Below, piece by piece: positions 26,502-34,600 of a stretch of DNA of 45,200 nucleotides. The number at the start of each line of letters is the position of its first letter. The stretch's first letter is position 1. The position numbers were made by a program, and so were the translations under genes. The notes below the pieces were generated by a model. That model saw only the letters and a list, made by a program, of their open reading frames with translations. It did no database searches and was not told the origin of the DNA. This DNA is from Hyella patelloides LEGE 07179 (GTDB lineage Bacteria > Cyanobacteriota > Cyanobacteriia > Cyanobacteriales > Xenococcaceae): positions 1 through 45,200 of the forward strand of contig NZ_LR213789.1 in NCBI RefSeq assembly GCF_900659865.1, read 5' to 3'.

Positions 26502-26959
26502 AGAGAGAGAGAGTTGTAAGCCGGATTCTGTTCTAGAAGAGACTACATAGCCTTTCTAGGGCGGTTATCTATCTGGGATGGCTGTTACCAAACATCTCAA
26601 GCGGTTCACCTAAAGCGAGATTGGAAAAAGACCAACCATAATCTCTTCGACCTTGCTCCCAACTGGGGTTTACCAAGCCAACACCTCTCGATGTTGCTGG
26701 TGCGCTCTTACCGACACCTTTGCACCCTTACCAAACTAAGGAATGAGAATTGAGGAGTAAGGAACGAGGAATTAATGATCCTTCATTCTTTGTCCTTCTT
26801 CCTTCATTCTTTTAAAATTGGCGGTATTTTTCTGTGGCACTATCCTCGCAGTCACCTACACTGGGAGTTACCCAGCAAGTTTGGTCTTTGGGGAGTCCGG
26901 ACTTTCCTCAAAAAGATCGCCTGAGCTATCTTTCTGCAACCACCGCACCTCCTCTCTCT
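26502..26959 (-). ncRNA. rnpB: RNase P RNA (rnpB)
   Basis: The catalytic RNA of RNase P, which matures tRNA 5' ends. On the minus strand the 5' end reads GAGAGAGGAGGTGCGG and pairs with the 3' end CAACTCTCTCTCT to form helix P1. Conserved cores are visible: GAGGAAAGTCCGGACTCC near 26895-26912, the P4-type block AGCAAGGTCGAAGAG near 26645-26665, and the 3' tail AGAACAGAATCCGGCTTA near 26514-26535. The ends are approximate to about ten bases. A variable arm carries a heptamer-built hairpin (26737-26813). Family identity is from the core sequence, not from a covariance search. Confidence 0.93.
26737..26813. repeat. Inverted heptamer arrays forming a hairpin arm within rnpB
   Basis: The left side reads TAAGGAA, TGAGAAT, TGAGGAG, TAAGGAA, CGAGGAA (26737-26771). 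The right side reads TCCTTCA, TTCTTTG, TCCTTCT, TCCTTCA, TTCTTTT (26779-26813). The two arrays are largely complementary and would stack into a long imperfect hairpin in the variable P12-type region of the RNA. Confidence 0.75.
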
Positions 26960-27179
26960 ATATCTAGTTTATATTATGGTTATTTATTAGTGGTTATTGG
27001 CTTATGGCTAAATTGCTCTTTGTTATTTGTTAACGAATGAATACTCACTATTTCTAAGTTGTTATGAGTACATTTTGTCCCATCAAAATCTGATTTTACT
27101 TTCCTACTTAATTCTTACTTATAGTGTCCAATTTTCAGGAATTATTTGAGTATAGTTTCTATCTTCTTTTTTCTTAATT

Positions 27180-27670
27180 TTGACACTCTCTGCTTTAAAA
27201 AAGACAGAGATTCTTGAGAAGAAACTGAAAGTAGTTCAGTTTGAACCATACTTGCTTTCACGTACCACCATGCCTTTTGAACGGATAGCAGAAACTACCC
27301 AGAACACAGCAGCCCACGATATAAACTTTCTGCATCAAGGCGTTGCCAATTGCCCCTACTCTCTCGCCTAGAAACTAGGTCTGAGCATACTTTTAATTTA
27401 AATATAGCCAGCTATGTTGATCGATTTTATTTCGCTCAATCTGAAAGCTTTATTTGTCAAGGCTAGGTCTAGAGTGTTAACCACCGAGATTGGGCTTTTC
27501 CCAAATCTACCATTTAACCAGGTGTCCATATACAGGGAGTTGCACCTACAATTCAGATGTCTTCGCGATTTTCTAGCTTCATGTACTATATCATATTTCA
27601 CGGACGGTTTTAACCGTCTCACGATTGTTCCTCCGCGAGTTGAAACGTCGCGGTTTCCCAATTACGTAAC
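27180..27670 (-). mobile_element. Probable IS200/IS605-type right-end / tnpB 3' remnant
   Basis: On the minus strand, 27213-27180 reads GAATCTC, a hairpin (CAGAGA 27205-27210 with TCTCTG 27187-27192), then GAGTGTCAA. This has the same layout and nearly the same bases as the end of the tnpB element at 37831-37865. The sequence between 27214 and 27670 has no credible gene but contains structured pieces such as GACGGTTAAAACCGTC (read on the minus strand). I interpret it as the 3' non-coding (guide-RNA-like) part of a tnpB element whose coding part is gone, cut off at the HAD gene. Confidence 0.45.
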
Positions 27671-27673
27671 ATC

Positions 27674-28423
27674 ATGATTCCTCTAACAAAAGCGATATTA
27701 TCTCCTGTGTGTCTCATTGCGACGGATATGGATGGTACTTTAACTAAAAATGGTAAATTTACCTCTGAATTGCTAATTGCATTAGAATCTTTAGCTGTGA
27801 AAAATATCCCTGTGTTAATTGTTACAGGGCGTTCTGCGGGTTGGGTCAGTGCGATCGCAAATTATTTGCCTATTGTGGGAGCGATCGCCGAAAATGGAGG
27901 ATTGTTTTATAATAATCAGGATGCAACCTCAGAATTAATTACTAACTTGGATAATTTAGAAAGTCATCGCTGGAAGCTAAAAGAGGTTTTTCAACTCTTA
28001 CAAAGCAAATTTCCTGAGATTATAGAATCTGCTGATAATAGTTTTCGGATCACAGATTGGACTTTTGATATCGGCGAGCTAACCCCACCACAGTTAGAAA
28101 CGATGAATCGTTGTTGCCAAGACAGGGGTTATGGTTTTACTTACAGTACGGTGCAGTGTCATATTAAACCCAAACAGCAAGATAAAGCTTATGGTTTACA
28201 GCAAATACTCAACAAGCACTTTTCTCATCTCACACCACAACAAGTAGTTACGGTTGGTGATAGTCCAAATGATGAATCGTTATTTAATCAGAATTATTTT
28301 CCTTTATCCGTAGGGGTGGCAAATATTGTTCATTATAGCGATCGCTTACAACATCAACCCACTTATATTACAAGCTTTTCAGAAGCGCAAGGATTTTGTG
28401 AGTTAGCTAAATTTTTCACATAG
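27674..28423 (+). CDS. HAD-superfamily phosphatase (Cof/IIB type)
   Basis: A 249-residue soluble HAD hydrolase. Motif I is IATDMDGTLT (residues 15-24) with the nucleophile Asp18. VTGRS near 56 is motif II. The lysine of motif III lies in the HIKPKQQDKAYGL region. Motif IV is VTVGDSPNDESLF near 193-205. The cap between motifs II and III is of the C2 type, as in sugar phosphatases and mannosyl-3-phosphoglycerate phosphatase. The substrate is unknown. The ATG at 27674 lies only a few bases from the remnant element, so its promoter may come from that element. Confidence 0.85.
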   Translation: MIPLTKAILSPVCLIATDMDGTLTKNGKFTSELLIALESLAVKNIPVLIVTGRSAGWVSAIANYLPIVGAIAENGGLFYNNQDATSELITNLDNLESHRWKLKEVFQLLQSKFPEIIESADNSFRITDWTFDIGELTPPQLETMNRCCQDRGYGFTYSTVQCHIKPKQQDKAYGLQQILNKHFSHLTPQQVVTVGDSPNDESLFNQNYFPLSVGVANIVHYSDRLQHQPTYITSFSEAQGFCELAKFFT

Positions 28424-28509
28424 TAAGCAAAAAAAGTGTCCTATTTTCATCAAGAAATAAGAAATTCATTGTATGCTATCCGAAAGTCAAAGTGTGAGGA
28501 GTTGGATTC

Positions 28510-29334
28510 ATGGATTTTCGTAGCAATGCTTTAGAAATCCTTAAACAAACGAGCAGAACCTTCTATATTCCCATAAGTCTTCTACCAGAACAACTACAAT
28601 CTGCCGTAGCATCTGCTTATCTGTGTATGCGAGCGATCGATGAAGTTGAAGACAGTGATATTTTAGATGTAGAAACCAAAGCCAGACTATTAAGGTCTAT
28701 GAGCCTTCATCTACAATCTCAAAACTACAATTTCCAAGAAAATCCATTCAGTAAAAGTTTCCAACCTTACCAAAACGTATTACCAGAAGTTACTTTACGT
28801 ATTTCTGAATGGTCACTGTTAGCGGATAATAGCATAGGACCTCGTATTTGGGATGCTACCGCAGCTATGGCGGATCGTATGGCTTATTGGGCGGAAAATG
28901 ATTGGCAAATTAAGTCTAAAGAAGATTTAGATCGCTATACTTTTAGTGTTGCTGGAGCAGTGGGTTTATTACTCAGCGATCTTTGGAATTGGTATGATGG
29001 CACAACCACTAATCGTAGTCAGGCGATCGGTTTTGGTCGAGGTCTACAAGCGGTTAATATTATTCGTAATCGAAAAGAAGATTTAAAACGCGGTGTAGAT
29101 TTTTTTCCTGAAGGCTGGGATTTCCACGATATGCATCAATACGCCCGTTATCAGCTTAATTTAGCTAAATTGTATACTGATGCTCTTTCTGATGGCCCTG
29201 CGTTAGATTTTTGCCGTATTCCTTTAGCTTTAGCTTTTGGGACTCTAGAAGCGATCGCTCTTGGCAAAGAAAAACTAACTCGTACTGATGTTTTATCTCT
29301 AGTGGAAAATTTGATCGGTATCAAATCTGCATAA
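28510..29334 (+). CDS. Squalene/phytoene synthase family protein
   Basis: A 274-residue head-to-head prenyltransferase homologue. It contains SRTFYIPISLLP near 15-26, the first Asp-rich motif DEVED (44-48) in MRAIDEVED, and YTFSVAGAVGLLL near 146. The second Asp-rich region is NIIRNRKED (183-191), where the usual NxxRDxxED has Asn at 187 in place of Asp. It is likely to condense two farnesyl or geranylgeranyl diphosphates, but the altered residue leaves activity and product uncertain. GAGGAG lies upstream of the ATG. No other carotenoid or hopanoid genes are nearby. Confidence 0.85.
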   Translation: MDFRSNALEILKQTSRTFYIPISLLPEQLQSAVASAYLCMRAIDEVEDSDILDVETKARLLRSMSLHLQSQNYNFQENPFSKSFQPYQNVLPEVTLRISEWSLLADNSIGPRIWDATAAMADRMAYWAENDWQIKSKEDLDRYTFSVAGAVGLLLSDLWNWYDGTTTNRSQAIGFGRGLQAVNIIRNRKEDLKRGVDFFPEGWDFHDMHQYARYQLNLAKLYTDALSDGPALDFCRIPLALAFGTLEAIALGKEKLTRTDVLSLVENLIGIKSA

Positions 29335-29785
29335 AATACTGCTGAATGCTGACTCTATAAAACCTGAAATAGTTAAATTGAGGTGTGGGGTGATGAGTAT
29401 CGAGTGTTGGGTTTTAGAAGTAAATTGTCAGTACAATCATGTGTTTGACCTATTTTCTGTTTAATTGGGTTAATCTACACCAAACAAGATCAAAGTAAAC
29501 AATCTCAAAGAGATTTCTCTTGCAGTGCGCTGGCAAAAAAATCAAATTTCATCTAGCCAAACAACTTGATGTTCATCGCTATTTATCACCTAAAACTCTC
29601 AAGTAGTTCTATTTAATTAAAAATTAAACTTGATACCGACCGCTATTGTCTATTATCTATTATTTATTACCTTTCTTAAAACTCCATTTCTAGGACTGGA
29701 CGAGGTTTCATTTTCTTTACTTATTTTTTCTGAATTCGAGATAATAAAGCTATACATTTTGAATCACCTTTGCTTTTAGATATCT
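29335..29785. other. Gene-free region ahead of pabBC with a short heptamer repeat
   Basis: No coding potential was found apart from short chance frames. Bases 29644-29671 hold four 7-mers (TATTGTC, TATTATC, TATTATT, TATTACC). The final 80 bases are AT-rich and probably carry the pabBC promoter. Confidence 0.45.
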
Positions 29786-31513
29786 ATGAATCAGATCGTT
29801 ATTCATGATGCTCAACAAAAACAATGGCTAAAATTTACACAACCAGCCTACGTAGTTGAAACTTATAATCTTGCAGAAGTCGTCGCCAAACTGCAATTAG
29901 TTAACGAATTGGTTCAACATAATAAGATGTATGCAGTGGGTTTTATTAGTTATGAAGCTGCAACTGCTTTTGATGATGTTTTAGTTACTTATGAGTCTGA
30001 TGATTTTCCTTTACTGTGGTTTGGGCTATATCAGCAACCAGAAAAAATTGATTTAACCGCACCAGCTACACCTCAAGAATATAATCTCAATTGGTCGCCT
30101 ACAGTTACTAAAGCAGAATACGATCGCTCTATTACTCAAATTAAACAGTATATTAGCTGTGGTGATACCTATCAAGTTAATTACACTATGCGCTTACAAG
30201 CCGATTTTAAAGGAGATGCATGGAAGTACTTTCAGCATCTTACTCAAGCGCAACAAGCAAACTATTCAGCTTATATTGATTTAGAAAATTATGCTATTTG
30301 TTCGGCTTCTCCTGAGTTATTTTTCTCTTGGGATGGAAATCAGATAGTAACTCGCCCTATGAAAGGGACATCTGCGAGGGGTTATACTTTAAAAGGCGAT
30401 CGCAAATTAGCCCAATGGCTGCATAATTCGGCAAAAAATCGGGCAGAAAATGTGATGATTGTGGATCTGATTCGTAACGATCTAGCTAAAGTTGCCGAGC
30501 TTTATAGTGTCAAAGTTCCTAGTTTATTTGATGTAGAACAGTACCCTACATTATGGCAGATGACATCTACGGTGACAGCAAACACAAAAGTAAGTCTACC
30601 AGAAATTATGAAAGCTTTATTTCCTTGTGCTTCTATTACAGGCGCACCCAAACCCCGCACGATGGAAATTATTCGTCAGCTAGAAAAGACACCCCGCAAT
30701 ATTTATACGGGTACAATTGGTTTGATTACTCCTGAAAATCAAGCACAGTTTAATGTAGCAATTCGTACTGTTTTAATTGATAAAAAAGCTCATCGTGCCG
30801 AATATGGCGTAGGCGGAGGTATTGTTTGGGATTCCGTTAGTGTCAGTGAATATGAAGAATGTCAAATTAAAGCTCGTGTGTTACTTAATAAAAATCAAAA
30901 TTTTGAGCTTTTAGAAACTATTCTCTGGACTCCTCATGAGGGTTATTTTTTACTAGATTATCATTTACAAAGGCTACAAGATACTGCTTTATATTTTAAA
31001 TTTACTGTAAATTTAGTGGCTATTGACAAACAGTTATTAGAGTTCACTAATTCACTACAAGACCAGCCTTATAAAGTCAGGTTAATGGTTAATCAGAAAG
31101 GAAATATCACCATCAAAGCTATTCCTTTTACTCCCGATCATCCCTCAAAAACTGTTAATTTAGCTATAGCAAAAAGACCGATCGATCTTCATAATCCTTT
31201 CTTTTATCACAAAACTACTAATCGCAGCTTTTATAATAATATTCGCCACAAATACCCTAACTATGATGATGTTTTGCTTTGGAATGAACGTCAAGAAATA
31301 ACTGAAACTTGTATTGCTAATATTGTAGTCAAACGCGATGGTAAATTGTTTACTCCTCCTGTAAATAGTGGTTTATTAGCTGGTACATTTAGAGCCTATT
31401 TATTAGAAAAGCAAGAAATCAAAGAAGCAATAATTAAGCTAAAAGATTTACCAGAATGTGAAGCAATTTATTTAATTAATTCAGTTCGTAAATGGCAAAC
31501 AGCAAAGCTATAA
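29786..31513 (+). CDS. pabB: Aminodeoxychorismate synthase I fused to an aminodeoxychorismate lyase-like domain
   Basis: Makes 4-amino-4-deoxychorismate for folate; the C-terminal domain would then release pyruvate to give p-aminobenzoate. The protein has 575 residues. Residues about 90-370 are the chorismate-binding domain: RPMKGTSARG has the lysine typical of PabB rather than TrpE, and ASITGAPKPRTMEII and GVGGGIVWDS complete the site. Residues about 375-575 resemble class IV PLP aminotransferases (LETILW, RLQDTALYFKF, NERQEITETCIANIVV, SGLLAGTFR). Fused PabB-PabC proteins are known in bacteria. The amidotransferase subunit PabA is not in the window. Confidence 0.9.
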   Translation: MNQIVIHDAQQKQWLKFTQPAYVVETYNLAEVVAKLQLVNELVQHNKMYAVGFISYEAATAFDDVLVTYESDDFPLLWFGLYQQPEKIDLTAPATPQEYNLNWSPTVTKAEYDRSITQIKQYISCGDTYQVNYTMRLQADFKGDAWKYFQHLTQAQQANYSAYIDLENYAICSASPELFFSWDGNQIVTRPMKGTSARGYTLKGDRKLAQWLHNSAKNRAENVMIVDLIRNDLAKVAELYSVKVPSLFDVEQYPTLWQMTSTVTANTKVSLPEIMKALFPCASITGAPKPRTMEIIRQLEKTPRNIYTGTIGLITPENQAQFNVAIRTVLIDKKAHRAEYGVGGGIVWDSVSVSEYEECQIKARVLLNKNQNFELLETILWTPHEGYFLLDYHLQRLQDTALYFKFTVNLVAIDKQLLEFTNSLQDQPYKVRLMVNQKGNITIKAIPFTPDHPSKTVNLAIAKRPIDLHNPFFYHKTTNRSFYNNIRHKYPNYDDVLLWNERQEITETCIANIVVKRDGKLFTPPVNSGLLAGTFRAYLLEKQEIKEAIIKLKDLPECEAIYLINSVRKWQTAKL

Positions 31514-31606
31514 AATCGTAAATTGTGCTTTACAAAGCTGTAAGCTGTTAGCCCTTTTGAGGGGGCAAACAACAAGGGGGAGTGCAAGCTCTTTGAAAGT
31601 TGCCAA

Positions 31607-31641
31607 GCTTAGAGCTTAGAGCTTATAGCTGATAGCTATTT
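31607..31641. repeat. Heptanucleotide repeat, 5 units
   Basis: GCTTAGA, GCTTAGA, GCTTATA, GCTGATA, GCTATTT are arranged head to tail between the convergent pabBC and tpsA genes. A further unrelated GC-rich stretch (31551-31590) lies beside it. Confidence 0.8.
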
Positions 31642-31671
31642 GACTAATAGACACACTGATTAATAGATCGG

Positions 31672-34600
31672 CTACGGTGAAACGGGACAACTAGGATGCA
31701 CTATACCTGAATTTTGCGGAATAGTTTCAGGAGCATTTGCTACCAGCCAGACGCTACCATCAGAGTTAATTACCCAACCTTGAGATTGCTGAATCACAGG
31801 ATAACTTGTTTCTAATGTGTTATCTTTAGCACGTTGACGTACTCCTACCGCACCATTTTCACTTACTTGAATATCATCGCGATTTGCCCATCCCACAACA
31901 TTATCTACATTACTCAAAGATTCTTCTGATGTAGGAGTTAAACCGCCTCGACCTGTAATAATGAAAGAACTTCCTTTAGCTATTTTGTCATCTTCAAATT
32001 TACACAAATCTTGAGCAAAAATTGCTTCTGCATCAACAGGTACATCTGGTAATTCAATAATGCCAGATGTAGGATCGACATCAGGAGTATCAATATTAAT
32101 CGTGCCATCTAAACCAAAATCGGAGCTAGCATTGATATCATTAGTGAAGGGATTTAAGGAACGTTCTTCTATACCAAATAAAGATTCTGCTTTAATTCTG
32201 ATATTACCACCGCTTCCCGTTCCTGCATTAGCGATGATATCGTTATTTTGATTGGGAGATGCCAGGATAAATTGAGTATCAATGTTAATATCCCCTCCGT
32301 TACCAGCCTCACCTGCTTCTGTAGAAATTAAACTGCTATCTCGCATTTCTAAGATATTATTTACTTTAATGTCTAGCAAACCTCCTTCTCCAGATGCGGT
32401 GGTGGCAGAAATTTGACTGTTACTTTCTAAAGTTAAAAAGCCCGAATTAATGGAGACATTACCACTGGTTGCCAATCCTTCACTACCTACTACTACAGTA
32501 GAATTATCTTGAATTGTCAGTAAGTTGGGAGTTGTAATATTAACATTTCCGCCTATACCTCTTCCTGTGGTAGAAGCTGATACGGTACTGTTATCCCTAA
32601 TAGTTATATTTCCCGTAGCATTGAGGTTAATATCTCCTGCTTTAACATTTCCTGGCTGAACTGTATTATCTGTATTAATTTGGTCGATATCAAAAAGACC
32701 GAAACTTCCTGCTGTAGCATTAAAGGAATAGTAATCAAAGGTATCATTACCTTCTGCTGAGATGGAAACATGAGGAATTGCAGTAGAATTCTGAATATTA
32801 GAATTAAACCTTTTAGAAAAAGAATTATCGATCTTTTGTGCTGTATCTAAAGAGTCATTAGACTCTATCTTGGCAATTGAATTATTAGTCTCCCCAGAAG
32901 TAGGATGATTTTCAATGGAAACTTGCAGAGTATAATTATCTCCTCGTGCAATGGTGTCACCACTAATTTCCCCTTCCTCAGCCACAGAATCAAATGCGCC
33001 TACGCCAATGACATAATTACCATCTTCCGTAAAAGTATATTCCAGAAAAGAATTTGCCACTGAGCCAGAGAAAAGCCCTGCTTCCCCTTCAGAAACCTCG
33101 GAATCATCATTTTCTGCTAATAAATTTCCTTGATCGTCAAACAGAAAAATCTCTGAATCTAGATCTGCTTGAGAAACATCTGTTTCCGATTCTGATGCGA
33201 CTTTAGCAGTAATTGCCGATCCTTCGGTAATAAATATCGAACCAGCATTAACTGTAATATTTCCTGCATCACCTGCACCAGAGGTATTAGTAAAAATAAA
33301 ACTACCAGCTAAGTTGAATGCACCGCCACTAGTAACATCAATCTTGATACTTCCTGCATTTCCTTCCCCTGATGTCTCAGTAAAAATTAAACCGCGATCG
33401 CTAATATTCACAGAACTAGCTATAATATTAATATTAGCACCACTGCGATTGCCTACAATTTCCGTATCAATAGAACTATTGTTAATCCTTATCTCTCCAT
33501 CAGCATTAAGGTTAATACTTCCTGCGGTAATATCTGTATTTTCTGCGGAAACTCCCCTAGTAGTAGCTTCAATTTCCGCCTCATTATCTAAGGAAATCTC
33601 ACCAGCATTAATATTAATATCTCCCATTCTCCCTTCCCTAGATTGGATGTTATCTGTCTCAATCTGACTATTAGAAAGGTTAAATATACCAGCATTAGTG
33701 ACATCAATATTTATATCTCCAGCATCCCCTTCTCCTGATGTACTCGTACTAATGGAAGTTGCATCGATTATATTAACTGAATCTGCACTAATAAAAACAT
33801 TCCCTCCATCACCTTCGTCAAAAGTCAAGGAATTAATTAAACTAAGATTTTGAATATTTATAGAATTACCCGCGATTAATATATCATCACCATTTCCTTG
33901 ACCGCGAACAAAGTTGTCAAAAAAGTAATTATCAATTGTAATGTCACCACCAGTAATCTGAAGTTTTCCACCAGTTGTTTCACCTGGAACATTTGCCCAA
34001 GAGTTAATAAAAATAGTAGACGAAAAATCAGCATCGTTTATTAATTCTACATTTGAGCCATTAAGAGCTTCAATGGTTATATCACCCGTTCTCCCATTAT
34101 TGCCAAAAGCCTGAGTATCGATACTTGTATTGGTTAAAGATATGCCTGAATTTGCAGTAAGATTAATATCCCCTGCAATACCATCTTCACCATTAGAAGT
34201 TGCAAGTAAAGAGGAGTTAGTTAAATTAATGCTTCCTTGGGAGGAATGGAGACTGATTGCACCCGCAGCAGCTTCATTAGATGAAGAATTAATGGTTAGT
34301 AATCCATCCGTAACTACATTAAGATCGCCAGTAGCATTGACTGTAATATCTCCCCCCGCACTAGAATCTGCCGAACTATCGAGGTTGGCAAAACTCACAT
34401 TACCATTAGTAGCATTGAGCGTTATCGAGCCACTATCACCCGATACTTGACTTTCATTGAATGTGTTTTGGTTTCCTGCAACTCCCGTTAGGTTAATCGT
34501 ATATTGTCCTATATTCGAGATAATAAACGCACCTGGAAGATCGTTAACAATTTCATCATCCCAATCACTTAAAGGGAATGTACCACCTGCACCTATGGGA

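Noticed and set aside
26834..27040. A 68-codon plus-strand frame
   Set aside because: It runs antisense through the conserved 5' part of rnpB, so it is a chance reading of the RNA gene.
27398..27677. Two 87-codon frames on opposite strands over the same DNA
   Set aside because: They overlap each other exactly and neither resembles a protein. The DNA is better explained as the non-coding 3' region of a tnpB-type element.
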